This document shows positions 1 through 9,098 of a stretch of DNA of 36,677 bases, piece by piece (within the stretch, counting starts at the first letter, position 1; every line of letters begins with the position of its first letter). The position numbers were made by a program, and so were the translations under genes. The stretch comes from a virus. The notes under the pieces are model-generated. The model had not been told where the DNA came from and ran no database searches. It was given only the letters and a program-made list of their open reading frames with translations. The stretch lies in the IMG/VR virus record IMGVR_UViG_3300033550_000017, positions 1 through 36,677 of that record. The stretch is one strand, 5' to 3'.

Positions 1-127
1 CAGCGTGCAAATCCTCAAAGCAATCCCCCGCGCTCGTAAACATAACTTGTTGCTGCCCATTCTACGTTAGACGAGTTGCTTTGCACCTTCAATCTAATAG
101 CCGCTGCACGGTAAATCCCGCCTACGG
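1..127. repeat. Terminal redundancy, left copy
   Basis: These bases are identical to 36551-36677. The repeat is exactly 127 bases, a common assembler k-mer length, and it joins the two window ends into a circle that keeps genes open across the junction. It is best read as an assembly overlap of a circular or circularly permuted genome rather than as a biological terminal repeat. Confidence 0.95.
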
Positions 128-1571
128 CATTCCAATTCGAAAGTTGCGTTAGTGATCCGCCCCAAATCATCGATCCCCATACCATCGACCCCCACACCAT
201 CCCGCCAGGCGGCGTATAGCTAAGCGTTCCTGTCGGTTCCTGAGGAACATAGTCACCATTGATAGAGTACAAAACCGAAGGGCGCCCGTCCGTTTGCAGG
301 AACGGCCTAACCATCGTAAAAGATTTGTTTTGTGCGCTAGAACCAAAATCTTGGAATGAAGGAAGCCCGTCAGCAACAATAAGGTTTTGGCCGTCAGAAT
401 TACCCTCCCACGCCAACTTAACCGAATTGGCATCGCCAAAGTACAGCCCCGACAACGTATTCCGAAACGTATGAGCTTGCCAGCCAGTAAACTTGGTCCA
501 TGCTCCGCTGATGCTGTTCATCGCGTACTGATAATTCATCCCGTTTTCAGTCGGGACATTCAATATCAGCGCGTTCTGTTGCGGAACAATCGTCAATTGC
601 CAACCAAAGCTATTGCGATTTGCCTGCACAGCAGCAGCGATACCGTTCTGTATCTTGTCCGTAATGGCAGTGCGACGATCAATGGCACTTGAAAGCAACG
701 ATGCACCCAGCGGCAGCACCCCACGCTCGCACAGTATTAATAGGTCCCCACCATACTTAACCGCACATCGGCGACCAATAGGAACACCGAGATAGAAAAG
801 GCCCACTAGCCTCCAGTCCATAGCATTCCCGGGGTCTGAGCCATCATAAACAGCAATCTCGCCATTACTCGACAGAAATACGGCATGGTCATCCGCCCCG
901 CTACCCGCATCGATGGTCCAGGAATACATCCCAACCAGATAGCCGCCCCGGGTGAAAATTGAGCCTAGATCATATTGAACAGCAGCACCACCAACTTGTG
1001 TGGTAGGCAGATACCACGCACGCATCGATGCGTTTTCAACCATCCAAAGACGATTCTTAAACACGCATCCCTGAATCAGCAACGACGTGTTCACCCCTGT
1101 GATGGCGATAGGGGCAGAACCGTTGTTAACGGCTTGCCATGTCGTACCGTCATACAGTTGCGGATCATCAACGCCGTTAAAAAGGTAGAGAAAATTTCCC
1201 CCAGGCGTAGTCATACTGGCGTCTTGCCATCTGCTGCTGCTCAGCCCCGTCACTTCGGCCACACCTATCGGGCCTGGGTTGGTTACGTTAAATATGGAGT
1301 CGCCAGACGCAGCAAAAAGCTCATTAGACCCGCTAGGAGGGGCGTACTCGACAATCGTGTTAACGGCCAGGGAAAATCCGGTTGCCCAGTCCACCGAGCC
1401 ATTGCGAACACGCAACTTTGACGGCAAAGGCCACCAGTTTTCAAGAATTACAGCATCTTGAGGCGGCATATCGGCCAGGGAATCACGGTCGTTCAACCCC
1501 CCAACAGGAGCCGGGATATTTACCGCGCCCGCCTTTTGACGACCGATACTCAAGTTCCTGGTAGGAATCAT
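15..1571 (-). CDS. Tail hub/nozzle-like structural protein (518 aa)
   Basis: This is a long structural protein opening with a conserved-looking N-terminal stretch (NIPAPVGGLNDRDSLADMPP, then an ENWWPLPSKLRVRNG segment). I know that pattern from podovirus tail proteins occupying the position of T7 gp12 or P22 gp10. The remainder is beta-rich with many Trp and Gly, as expected of a propeller-like hub. The start is the ATG at 1571, which overlaps the TGA of the upstream gene as ATGA and follows a GATGGGG ribosome site. A TTG two codons upstream is less likely. The gene sits directly after the adaptor-like gene and before the acetyltransferase across the circle junction. The tail role is inferred from family style and position, not from catalytic motifs. 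Confidence 0.7.
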   Translation of the reverse strand: MIPTRNLSIGRQKAGAVNIPAPVGGLNDRDSLADMPPQDAVILENWWPLPSKLRVRNGSVDWATGFSLAVNTIVEYAPPSGSNELFAASGDSIFNVTNPGPIGVAEVTGLSSSRWQDASMTTPGGNFLYLFNGVDDPQLYDGTTWQAVNNGSAPIAITGVNTSLLIQGCVFKNRLWMVENASMRAWYLPTTQVGGAAVQYDLGSIFTRGGYLVGMYSWTIDAGSGADDHAVFLSSNGEIAVYDGSDPGNAMDWRLVGLFYLGVPIGRRCAVKYGGDLLILCERGVLPLGASLLSSAIDRRTAITDKIQNGIAAAVQANRNSFGWQLTIVPQQNALILNVPTENGMNYQYAMNSISGAWTKFTGWQAHTFRNTLSGLYFGDANSVKLAWEGNSDGQNLIVADGLPSFQDFGSSAQNKSFTMVRPFLQTDGRPSVLYSINGDYVPQEPTGTLSYTPPGGMVWGSMVWGSMIWGGSLTQLSNWNAVGGIYRAAAIRLKVQSNSSNVEWAATSYVYERGGLL

Positions 1572-2479
1572 CCCCAAACCCCATCAACACCCCAATTCCC
1601 ATCCGGGATATTCTGAGTTGTAAGCAACACAGTCCCATTCCACGGGGTTAGGCTAAGCTTAGGCGCAGAGCGATCCTGAGCCTTGCAGTTCTCCAAAAGG
1701 ATGTTGAACCTGGACAGCTCGAATGTCACATCGAGGCCCTTAGCCTGCTTGAACGCGACTTTCAGCCCCTCGACCATCAAGGAGTCATCAAAGAGGCAAT
1801 TATCGGCGTCTTCAGTAAAGGACGTCTTATAAGTCGTTCCGTCAGCAGATACAACATAGGCACTGCTGATGTACTCAAACGACAACACCAGGCCGCTAGG
1901 CGGGGGGGGATTGAGGGCAATCGTATTCCCAAGGATGCGGAACCGCTCCCGAGGGCCTGCATATACAATTCCGGACTTGAACGATTGCCATGCCTGCGGG
2001 GTTTGAGGACCCATCAGTGGCCATCGGTTCGTGCGATCCCATTCCGTTTGCTCGATCTGTTTTTTCCAGTCAGATGGCAACGGATACTGAACCTGCGCAT
2101 AGTTCAAATCAAACGTGCCCGTTTGTGTCGCGGGCATGTTCATGGTGATTTGCGTGGCAGAATCAATGCTGACAATCTGGGCAAATGGGTTTACCCCAAG
2201 CCCATCGATACCCCAGTTTTTGCTAAGGCCGCTGGTATCCACCACCGTTGCTACGGCGCTTCCCTCTACCAGCGTGGTCGAAATATTCTGCGCAACCGTG
2301 ATTAGAATGTGCTCACGGTCAAGACGGCGCCAATCATCCTGGCGGCACAAATCCCCACCAAATCGATTCAGCAGGGCGTACATCTGGATAATCTGAGGGT
2401 CGGTAGACGACACCACGCTATCCGGTGCTACAAGCGCCATTTCCCTGCACGCCTGCTGAACGATCTGGAGAAGATTCAT
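1568..2479 (-). CDS. Head-tail adaptor / tail tubular A-like protein (303 aa)
   Basis: The N-terminus (MNLLQIVQQACREM, then LNRFGGDLCRQDDWRRL) matches a family found in many podoviruses after the capsid genes, in the position of P22 gp4 or T7 gp11. It would form the ring joining portal to tail nozzle. A Pro-rich NPPPPSG segment is encoded by a run of eight G on the coding strand (1911-1918 on plus). The ATG at 2479 follows immediately after the stop of the 181-aa gene, and its own stop overlaps the next start as ATGA. No enzymatic motif is present. The assignment rests on family resemblance and gene order. Confidence 0.65.
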   Translation of the reverse strand: MNLLQIVQQACREMALVAPDSVVSSTDPQIIQMYALLNRFGGDLCRQDDWRRLDREHILITVAQNISTTLVEGSAVATVVDTSGLSKNWGIDGLGVNPFAQIVSIDSATQITMNMPATQTGTFDLNYAQVQYPLPSDWKKQIEQTEWDRTNRWPLMGPQTPQAWQSFKSGIVYAGPRERFRILGNTIALNPPPPSGLVLSFEYISSAYVVSADGTTYKTSFTEDADNCLFDDSLMVEGLKVAFKQAKGLDVTFELSRFNILLENCKAQDRSAPKLSLTPWNGTVLLTTQNIPDGNWGVDGVWG

Positions 2480-3025
2480 TTATGCCTCTGCTTGTTCCTT
2501 CGGCGGGCGACCAGGGCCGCGCTTGCCGATTTCCTTGATTTGGGCTTGCAGGTCTTCAATCATGAGTTTCATTCGCTCATTTTCAGCAGCCTGAGCCGTC
2601 ACAGCAGCCGTTTCGTGTGCCGCCATGAGGTACGCCTTGGCCTTTGCTCGCAGGTCGGTAAAGCCCATCCCCATTTTACTGCACTGGGTATCGCTCATCC
2701 CCGCCATGTGTTCGACCGTATGAATGTTGAAATGCTTTGCTTCCTTCACCAACGCCCGATTGATCTGCGGCCACTGCTCCAGAGGCGTGCCGTCGTGTCC
2801 GGTCTGCACCGAGTTCTGGTAACGCATCCAAGACTTCGGGTACTTCTGCTTGTCCTCGTCCGTTGCGCGGCGCTCAATCACATTGAACGGATCGCCGGGA
2901 ACAACGATCTTGACGTGATCGAATTCCTTGTAAATCGGGCGCCCTTGAGATTCAGACTCAGCCGCCATATGCACAGCGTCCGAATAGAACTCAACAAACA
3001 TCTTGTCTTCTTGGGTAAGGTTCAT
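2480..3025 (-). CDS. Conserved virion-module protein with AT-hook-like tail (181 aa)
   Basis: I do not recognise a defined function. The protein is charged and mostly helical. Residues about 125-170 form an Ala/Glu/Gln-rich probable coiled coil, and the C-terminus carries RGPGRPPK, resembling an AT-hook DNA-binding core. An AAGGAA ribosome site lies seven bases before the ATG. It lies between the small capsid-associated proteins and the adaptor, so a role in head completion or in contacting packaged DNA is possible. That role is inference. Confidence 0.65.
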   Translation of the reverse strand: MNLTQEDKMFVEFYSDAVHMAAESESQGRPIYKEFDHVKIVVPGDPFNVIERRATDEDKQKYPKSWMRYQNSVQTGHDGTPLEQWPQINRALVKEAKHFNIHTVEHMAGMSDTQCSKMGMGFTDLRAKAKAYLMAAHETAAVTAQAAENERMKLMIEDLQAQIKEIGKRGPGRPPKEQAEA

Positions 3026-3100
3026 TGCATTTCCTTGGGGGTTTGCCCCGACAGTAAATAAAGAGAGAGGCGGCCGTTAGACCGCCCCTTATGGTACTAC

Positions 3101-3469
3101 TTAGGCAGACAACAAACTCGTCCAGCGCGTTCCAGATGCGCCAAAGAACATCGCAGACTTCCCGGTCGGAACGGTAAAACCACCGGTCGTTGCAGTAAGC
3201 GCGTTGATTTGAACGCCAGTACCCGGATACACCAGGATATCGTTTGCTCCCAGGTTGGAGACGTACACCGAAGCGCCCGTTTCCACCCGGGGGAGAACGA
3301 CACCCGTACCAGCAGCTGCCGTCGTGACGATGTTGATTTCGTTGGAGAGAGCCAGCGCGTTGGCGTTCGTCGTACCCACAGCCGTGAGGGTATTAGCCAC
3401 ACGACCGCAGATAGACGCCGCCGATTGCGCCGAGTTCCCAGTCCCCATAACACGGCTAGGAATAGGCAT
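3101..3469 (-). CDS. Small capsid-associated protein, possible decoration protein (122 aa)
   Basis: The protein is small and rich in Ala, Thr, Gly and Val, with a beta-like pattern and almost no charged residues. This is typical of phage decoration or minor head proteins. AAGGAA precedes the ATG. It follows the 100-aa protein of similar composition, and both lie just downstream of the major capsid gene, where head decoration proteins usually map. Other overlapping frames here are longer but lack this composition. Function is inferred from composition and position only. Confidence 0.6.
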   Translation of the reverse strand: MPIPSRVMGTGNSAQSAASICGRVANTLTAVGTTNANALALSNEINIVTTAAAGTGVVLPRVETGASVYVSNLGANDILVYPGTGVQINALTATTGGFTVPTGKSAMFFGASGTRWTSLLSA

Positions 3470-3478
3470 GTCGGTTCC

Positions 3479-3781
3479 TTAGACAGAAGCCGCAGCAAAC
3501 CAGCCGCGATCACCAGAGGCCATCGTGACAGGAGGCGACGTATACGCACCGCCCGAGGCCGTAGCCAGGAAGGTAGTCGCGCTCACGGTTGCCACTGCCG
3601 TGCTGGCGGTGATTGCCGCGTTGGCTTGCGCGTACACGTAGCGCTTGCCGTCGTTGGCCCAGATCTGCGAGCCCAGACGGTGCGAAGAGCCGTTGGCGGT
3701 GCCGTCAGCCAGTTGCGCCGCAGTGTCGATGGTGCGCAGCGACGGGCCGATCTTGGGGGTATCGGTAAAGGGAGTAGCCAT
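3479..3781 (-). CDS. Small capsid-associated protein, possible decoration protein (100 aa)
   Basis: The protein is Ala/Thr/Ser-rich and predicted to be beta-structured (repeated AITAST, VATVSATTF). It starts at the ATG at 3781 behind AAGGAACA. It is the first gene after the major capsid gene and resembles the following 122-aa protein in size and composition, although I cannot align them convincingly. A capsid surface or cementing role is plausible. A minor structural protein of the head-tail joint is the main alternative. Confidence 0.6.
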   Translation of the reverse strand: MATPFTDTPKIGPSLRTIDTAAQLADGTANGSSHRLGSQIWANDGKRYVYAQANAAITASTAVATVSATTFLATASGGAYTSPPVTMASGDRGWFAAASV

Positions 3782-3808
3782 GATATATGTTCCTTGTCTA
3801 GTCCGTTG

Positions 3809-4801
3809 TTAGGCGAAGAGCACGCCTTGGAACTGCGCGCCCGACGTGGTGAGGTTGCCAGCCCATCCGATAAGCCTGACAATCGCGTCTTGGTTGACCG
3901 ATTGACGATCACCACCGATGGGGACGAAGTTGCGTTCGCGGTGCGGGCGGAAGAAGATGTAGTCCGTGTTCAGGAAGTACATCGTGTTTGCCGGGATCGA
4001 GCCACCGATACCGCCATCCAGCACCACGTCCGCGTTGGAGCCTGCACCCATGTACTTGAGCGACATGAAGCCCGCAGCCGCCATGTCTTCCGACGTGACG
4101 CGCTGGATCGCCTGGAGTGATTCCAGGTAGGCGCGGTAGTAGTTGTTGTCGGCGACGATCAGGTCAGGGCGATCCGTGCCGCGAACCAGGCGAACGGCCA
4201 GTTGGTTCATGTACGATTGGATGTTGGCCGGAGTCACAGCAGCACCGCCGTCCACCGAAGCGGAGAAGGCCTGGTTGCGCCAGAACGTCCACGTAGCACG
4301 GTTGATGCCGCCATAGGTGCCAGAGGTTGGCGCAGTCGAGACAGCAGCGGCCAGACCGGTAATGTTCTTGCCGCCGTTGCCGGTACCGTCGCCGTAGATG
4401 CCCGAGCTGATCGAGTTTTCCAGCTGAGCCTCAGCCACACGCATACGACCTTCGAGCAGGTCGATAATGCGCTCTTTGCCCGAGTTTTGCAGACCTTCCA
4501 GCCCGGAAATGGTAACTGCCGACGCATACTGCTTAATGTCGTACTGAGCCGAGGAAATCGGGCTGTTCGGCGTAATGTCGATCACGTCGTAGCCGGAATA
4601 CGAACCGGCGTTGATCGTGTTCGGGTCGTTGTACATGATCTCTTCGAGGATCACGTTACCGCCCGAGAACAGACGGACATTGCCCCGACGCTTGAGCTTG
4701 TACAGTAGTGCGTTGTTATTGGTGACGTTATCGGCAAGCTTGCCGGAACGGCTTTGGATAGTGGTAGTGACAATGTCACTCAGGTTGGCAAAGGTAGCCA
4801 T
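3809..4801 (-). CDS. Major capsid protein (330 aa)
   Basis: The sequence has the features of an HK97-fold coat protein of the type found in podoviruses with P22-like portals. There is a helical N-terminus with NNALLYKLKRRG, then a GSYSGYDVIDITP stretch and an AEAQLENSISSGIYGDG segment that resembles the spine helix. An A-domain follows (RPDLIVADNNYYRAYLESL), and the C-terminus has FFRPHRERNFVPIGGDR. It lies directly downstream of the scaffold gene with AAGGA seven bases before the ATG. Length and order agree with a coat protein. No prohead protease gene is seen, which fits scaffold-directed assembly. Confidence 0.9.
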   Translation of the reverse strand: MATFANLSDIVTTTIQSRSGKLADNVTNNNALLYKLKRRGNVRLFSGGNVILEEIMYNDPNTINAGSYSGYDVIDITPNSPISSAQYDIKQYASAVTISGLEGLQNSGKERIIDLLEGRMRVAEAQLENSISSGIYGDGTGNGGKNITGLAAAVSTAPTSGTYGGINRATWTFWRNQAFSASVDGGAAVTPANIQSYMNQLAVRLVRGTDRPDLIVADNNYYRAYLESLQAIQRVTSEDMAAAGFMSLKYMGAGSNADVVLDGGIGGSIPANTMYFLNTDYIFFRPHRERNFVPIGGDRQSVNQDAIVRLIGWAGNLTTSGAQFQGVLFA

Positions 4802-4814
4802 GAGGAATCCTTAA

Positions 4815-5819
4815 TTAAGAAGCATCAGAGAAGGCCGCTTCGATTTGATCTCGAAGTGACCCCTTTACGGGCGTTGCCGCACTGCCAGCAGGTGAACTAC
4901 CCCGGACGCTTACCGCTGCGGCTTTCGCACGGTTGGCCTGGTTCTGTTCGGTTGCTGCGCGTTGGGCTTCGGCGCGTTGCTGCTCAATCAGGGATTGCCT
5001 GATATCGCTACGCATCCATACCGCTTTATCGTACGCGTCCTGAAGGTTTTCCGCCGTGCCGGTTGACAGCAAGCGGGCCATATCCTCTCGGACCTCGTTA
5101 AAATGCACGTTCGCAGGATCGGACATAAACTTCTGGATCTCGGTCTGATACCCAGACATTTCCGCCTGTTCCTGCTGCTGGCGGAACTGCTGCAATTGCT
5201 GCTGCAACTGCATAGTTTGTTGTTGCAAATATTGTACGTTAGGATCAACCTGCGGCGCATTAATTACTTGGCCCAGGTCAACACCGTATTCTTGCGCCAA
5301 TTGACCCAAGAAACGAGCCTTGGTTGCCGGATCCGAATACCTCAGCGTATGGTCAGCCTGGAATAGCTTGGCCACCGCAGTAGGAGCATCCACCCCCAAC
5401 CCTCGGATGGTCTGCATATACGGCTCTACAGCCCGTTGATATGCCTGCGCTTCCTGGGCGTGCGACTTATACTGCTCGATCCCCTTGTGGTAATCCGTCT
5501 CACGGCGATTGGCTTCTGCCGTCAGCAGCTTGATTTCTGCCGGCGTCAATGGCTCGCCAGATTCTGCCTTCATATAGGCAGCCTGCGCGTCTGGCTTCCA
5601 GCTAGAAGGGGCGCGACGGGGAGGCGCTACCTCTGTCTGGGCCGGTTCAGCCTGAACCCCAGGCTTAGCCTCCTGTTCCTGCTTGGCGGCAAATCTCCCT
5701 GCTTCGTCCCGTTCCCGGGTAGCCACTTCGACTTCAGGTTTGGCAGCAGCCTGGGTTTCTTCAGCCTGCTCAAACGCTGCGGTCAGCGTGCTTTGCAGGT
5801 CATCCTGTGGGTTTTCCAT
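4815..5819 (-). CDS. Scaffolding protein (334 aa)
   Basis: The protein is highly charged, with Glu, Gln and Ala dominating and almost no Cys or Trp. It contains a long Gln-rich helical stretch (about residues 195-225) and a short basic C-terminal region, as in coat-binding ends of podovirus scaffolds. It lies immediately upstream of the major capsid gene, the standard place for a scaffold, with AAGGAAATCCAA before the ATG. The scaffold would assemble with coat protein into the procapsid and then leave. Identification rests on composition plus position. Confidence 0.8.
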   Translation of the reverse strand: MENPQDDLQSTLTAAFEQAEETQAAAKPEVEVATRERDEAGRFAAKQEQEAKPGVQAEPAQTEVAPPRRAPSSWKPDAQAAYMKAESGEPLTPAEIKLLTAEANRRETDYHKGIEQYKSHAQEAQAYQRAVEPYMQTIRGLGVDAPTAVAKLFQADHTLRYSDPATKARFLGQLAQEYGVDLGQVINAPQVDPNVQYLQQQTMQLQQQLQQFRQQQEQAEMSGYQTEIQKFMSDPANVHFNEVREDMARLLSTGTAENLQDAYDKAVWMRSDIRQSLIEQQRAEAQRAATEQNQANRAKAAAVSVRGSSPAGSAATPVKGSLRDQIEAAFSDAS

Positions 5820-5849
5820 TTGGATTTCCTTGTTGTGCCTTACGGCGGG

Positions 5850-6128
5850 TTAACTGTGTCGCCGGACGGCATCCACAATATGCTGTTTCAGTCCCGAATC
5901 TTCCCGTCGTTTTGGCGCAACAGGTTTCTCGTTTCCGATCTCAATCAATCGGTGCTGCCTCAGATGCTCTCGATGCTGGCGCCGACCATTGATCATCTCG
6001 CCAGTGGCCATCGACTTGTATGGGGTAATGTCCCCCATAACCATCGGCGCGTTCACCTCAGGGCGGTCGTATTCGTCAGCGGGAACGAGCTTGAGCGTCA
6101 CCGGGTCTTGGATATAGCGCGTTCTCAT
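5850..6128 (-). CDS. Conserved head-module protein (92 aa)
   Basis: The pattern MRTRYIQDP..LVPADEY, VMGDI.PYKSM..G and RRQHREHLRQH is familiar from small proteins encoded between portal and scaffold in many tailed phages. I know no assigned activity. The His/Arg-rich helix at about residues 50-65 may bind nucleic acid or metal, but there are no paired cysteines. The start is the ATG at 6128, which overlaps the previous TGA as ATGA. An in-frame start seven codons upstream is rejected on that basis. Confidence 0.65.
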   Translation of the reverse strand: MRTRYIQDPVTLKLVPADEYDRPEVNAPMVMGDITPYKSMATGEMINGRRQHREHLRQHRLIEIGNEKPVAPKRREDSGLKQHIVDAVRRHS

Positions 6129-6373
6129 TTTTGGCTCATCCGAGAGCACAGAGCCTGCACGGCATAGGTAACATCAATTTCTCCCTTACGACGTATACCA
6201 ATGCGAGAAAGTAGGCGCCGAGCATGATACTCAAATGCATGAGCAAAAAAACCAGGAACGCTTTTCACTGATGCAAAGAAATAATACTCAATAACTGGCA
6301 GCCCCAATCGTGCAAACTTACCGGGCTGGCGGCCATATATCGACCAGGGCCATGCTTTGTATGCTGGTTTCAT
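6125..6373 (-). CDS. Hypothetical protein (82 aa)
   Basis: This is a short protein rich in aromatic and basic residues (MKPAYKAWPWSIYGRQPGK, then HARRLLSRIGIRRKGEIDVTYAV). It has no recognisable domain. The ATG at 6373 overlaps the TGA of the 66-aa gene as ATGA and its own stop overlaps the next start the same way, which argues strongly for translation. It sits between portal and scaffold genes in the late module. The reading YFFASVKSVPGFFAHAF is only mildly hydrophobic and not a convincing membrane segment. Confidence 0.55.
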   Translation of the reverse strand: MKPAYKAWPWSIYGRQPGKFARLGLPVIEYYFFASVKSVPGFFAHAFEYHARRLLSRIGIRRKGEIDVTYAVQALCSRMSQK

Positions 6374-6570
6374 CGGTTGCCCCCAAAAATTCGCCTCTTC
6401 ATCTGGTAATAGCGCCAGCACAGATTAGTCCAGACATTCAACACCCACGCTTCGTATGGATTGGGGCCACCATGCCAGCCAAGGTAAAAAAACTTGGTAT
6501 ACGTGGCATCTGCTCTCCCTTTTCGCATGCCATGGATAAGCCTTCGCAAATCAAATCCGGTGCTGTTCAT
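6370..6570 (-). CDS. Hypothetical protein (66 aa)
   Basis: This is a small basic, aromatic protein (FFYLGWHGGPNPYEAW, WTNLCWRYYQMKRRIFGGN). It is coupled on both sides: its ATG overlaps the portal stop as ATGA and its own stop overlaps the following start as ATGA. There is no known domain, no Cys pairs and no signal peptide. The Trp/Tyr richness is shared with the next protein, so the two may act together. No function can be given. Confidence 0.55.
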   Translation of the reverse strand: MNSTGFDLRRLIHGMRKGRADATYTKFFYLGWHGGPNPYEAWVLNVWTNLCWRYYQMKRRIFGGNR

Positions 6571-8747
6571 TGCCTCACCTCAGTAGCAATCTCGTTCGTA
6601 GCCGCAGCAGTAGCCGCGTTCTCCGCGCCCTTCTCCGCGCTGATCTCCGCAACCTGAACCTTCACAGCCGCATCAAGCTCTGCCTTCCAGCGCTGGAATT
6701 CCAACTGCCGCAGCTCGTTCGCCTGATCCAGCTGTGAACGCAGGGACTGCAATTCTGCTTCGTTCTGGATCTTCATCGCGTGCTGCTCAGCTTCTGCGCG
6801 CTGGCGGTTGATATCAACCTCTGCCTGCATGCGCGCCTTGGCCATTTCCACTTCGATATCTGCCTGAGCCTTGGCCCGATCACCCTCAAGCTGCACCTGC
6901 ATCTGCGCCTGCTTGATCTGCATATCCATCTGCAATTTCTGCTGCTGCATCTGAATGTCGGCCTGCATCTTCTGCATGGCAGGATCCGGCTTATCCTGTT
7001 GCGGCTGGCTCATCGTATCGACAAACTGTTGGAATACGCCCTCAAGCTCGCGGCCACCCTTGAATGCCCGCACGCCAAACATGAGCATTTCGCCCAGGAC
7101 GGGCGCCAATGCCGGGATCTGCTCAGCAGCAGGTACAGCCTGGCGCAGGAAACCGCTAGCCGCCGTCAGAAACTCAACCCGCGATTGCTTTTCCTGCTCC
7201 TGATCCATCTCCACCAGCGAATCCGCAGCCACTTCCACGCGGTAGGCCCGCATCGGCTCAGACTTCATCATCTGGATAGCCTGCTCAACATACTGGCCGT
7301 CGTACGTGTCCAGAATGCCCGAAATGGCAATCAGCGTCTCTGGGCTGTATACGTCCATCATCAACTGAGCCTTGATGCGCAGGATCTCGCTGGCGAACAT
7401 TGCCATATCCTGCTGACGCGGACGCAAACGCAGCGATCCAAACTGGCGCTTGATATTCTGAGCGGTTGCCGTCTCCGAAGCTTGCGTGGAACCTCGGATA
7501 ATGTCCGAAATCCCCGTAACCTCGTAGATAACCTGCTTGGTCTGCTCACGAGCCATATAGCACTCGTTCAGCGCCCGGATAACCTGCTCAAGCGGCAACC
7601 AGTCAATCGTGCCCTTAATTCCGCCCTTCTCAGCAAACGCAGCCCAATTATTGACCGGGATGAGCGTATTCTCTGCCGACTCGCTCAGCATGCGCTCCAC
7701 ACCAGTCGCGCTGGCGTCATACACCCCGGCAACCTTCACGGCCTGTACCAGCAGGCCTATCCGGCGCGTCAGGTTATCCAGCTCCGTCGCTTGGTCCTGA
7801 TACAGCACGTAATCAGCAACCGGCGTGATAGTGTCGGTCGTCTGCGTGGCAAAGAGAGGCTTGGGGCACGGCCAGAACTCGTCCAGCCCATACGGATCGT
7901 TGGTAAGATCCAGAAGGTCGTCGTAGCCCTCAGCAACCCAGTAAACGCGCCGCGTCTTCTTATCCCACAGTTCCCACACCTCAGCCTTCTTCAGGCATTC
8001 AGTGTCTCCATACTCGCCGCTCTCGTTCAGATGATCCAGGCCGATAGGCGCGTTCACTAAGGGGATGTTCATGTAGCTCAGGTCCCGAGCTTGCATTTTC
8101 TCCCCAAACCGGGCCTTCAGCTCGTCCCGCGTCAGGTAAACCCGGCGAGCAACCCACGTCACCTCCCCCCACACACGCGCAGGTGAGCAGCGGAAGTCTT
8201 CCCAGTACACGTAATCGGTGGCCGAGCACTCCTTGACCTGAGGCTGAGAGATTTGAGCCTGCATCCCAGGCGCCACAATCGTGGCATCAGGCGGCGTGTC
8301 CACTTCCCTTTGCTCGTAGCGTACCCAGGCTGTACCACGCCCCGGCAACAGACGATCTAGCGCTGCACCACGCAACGCCTCATCAAAGTCAGGGTAATGG
8401 TCAATCTCATACTGAAGGCAGCGCTCCAGGATCTCGGATGCGCAGCGGGAAACGGGGTCGTTGTCCTTGTTGCGGCGCTCTGCTTCAGCCTTCGGAGGCT
8501 TTGCATAGGTCGCAGGAAGCAGGGTTTGAATGTTCGACCAGAGGATGTTGAACCGAACGCCTCCGACCCCACCCGTATTGGTATTGCGCTCATCCCGATA
8601 GCGTTTGACGATCCGCTTGCCCTGGCGAATCCATTTCTCGTCTTTGCGCTTGGCAAGCTCAAGCTCCGCCTTGAATTTGCGGGCAATCTCTACCGTGCTC
8701 TCGACGGTAACCTGAACTTCCGTCACTCCCACAACTTCGGGCTTCAT
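6567..8747 (-). CDS. P22-like portal protein (726 aa)
   Basis: This is a very long portal of the P22 type. The N-terminus has a charged helix (ARKFKAELELAKRKDEKWIRQGKRIVKRYRDE) followed by NILWSNIQTLLPATYAKPP, the usual opening of this family. The central wing/stem/clip region includes DFDEALRGAALDRLLPGRG and a YRVEVAADSLV segment. About the last 130 residues form a Gln/Met/Glu/Ala-rich coiled coil, corresponding to the barrel of P22 portal. The ATG at 8747 overlaps the preceding stop as ATGA, so an upstream GTG is rejected. It would form the dodecameric DNA channel at one capsid vertex and dock TerL. Confidence 0.9.
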   Translation of the reverse strand: MKPEVVGVTEVQVTVESTVEIARKFKAELELAKRKDEKWIRQGKRIVKRYRDERNTNTGGVGGVRFNILWSNIQTLLPATYAKPPKAEAERRNKDNDPVSRCASEILERCLQYEIDHYPDFDEALRGAALDRLLPGRGTAWVRYEQREVDTPPDATIVAPGMQAQISQPQVKECSATDYVYWEDFRCSPARVWGEVTWVARRVYLTRDELKARFGEKMQARDLSYMNIPLVNAPIGLDHLNESGEYGDTECLKKAEVWELWDKKTRRVYWVAEGYDDLLDLTNDPYGLDEFWPCPKPLFATQTTDTITPVADYVLYQDQATELDNLTRRIGLLVQAVKVAGVYDASATGVERMLSESAENTLIPVNNWAAFAEKGGIKGTIDWLPLEQVIRALNECYMAREQTKQVIYEVTGISDIIRGSTQASETATAQNIKRQFGSLRLRPRQQDMAMFASEILRIKAQLMMDVYSPETLIAISGILDTYDGQYVEQAIQMMKSEPMRAYRVEVAADSLVEMDQEQEKQSRVEFLTAASGFLRQAVPAAEQIPALAPVLGEMLMFGVRAFKGGRELEGVFQQFVDTMSQPQQDKPDPAMQKMQADIQMQQQKLQMDMQIKQAQMQVQLEGDRAKAQADIEVEMAKARMQAEVDINRQRAEAEQHAMKIQNEAELQSLRSQLDQANELRQLEFQRWKAELDAAVKVQVAEISAEKGAENAATAAATNEIATEVRQ

Positions 8748-9088
8748 ACGCACACCCCGCCCAAGGCAGCAAAGGGAATTCCGTTAGCCCAATAGGCCAC
8801 AGCAGCGGTAGAAGTCACCAAACCCTTTGTATGGATCGGAAAGCCATTCTGCCATTTCGTTCCTGCAGGAATGCCAGCAGTGCCGTCTGTCAGCACTACA
8901 GAGCCATTGCCATCGGTCGGGATCCCCTGCGAATACCGGACGATACCCATGTCGTAATCACCCATGACGGGCATGTTTGGGTTGAATACTGCATCGCCTT
9001 CCTGGATGAATCCATTATGGCCGACACGGGTAGGCTGGTCTGTCCAGCCAAACTTTACCTTTCCAGCCACCACAGGGAATAACGCCAT
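8744..9088 (-). CDS. Hypothetical virion-module protein between terminase and portal (114 aa)
   Basis: The protein is Gly/Val/Thr-rich with a beta-type pattern (ALFPVVAGKVKFGW, GSVVLTDGTAGIPAG, VAYWANGIPF) and few charges. It is similar in character to the two small proteins after the capsid gene. An AGGACAG ribosome site lies in front of the ATG, and the stop overlaps the portal start as ATGA. A structural or decoration role is plausible. I do not recognise the family. Confidence 0.6.
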   Translation of the reverse strand: MALFPVVAGKVKFGWTDQPTRVGHNGFIQEGDAVFNPNMPVMGDYDMGIVRYSQGIPTDGNGSVVLTDGTAGIPAGTKWQNGFPIHTKGLVTSTAAVAYWANGIPFAALGGVCV

Positions 9089-9098
9089 TTTCTGTCCT

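Noticed and set aside
1-127. Terminal direct repeat as genuine phage end or attachment site
   Set aside because: The length equals a common assembler k-mer, it falls inside two coding genes, and genes remain open when the ends are joined.
6780-8060. Long plus-strand open frame of 426 codons opposite the portal gene
   Set aside because: It is the mirror of a GC-rich, Gln/Glu-rich coding strand; no ribosome site, Leu/His/Arg-rich nonsense composition, and the portal frame is unmistakable. The same applies to plus frames at 2309-3061, 3209-4120 and 5436-6167.
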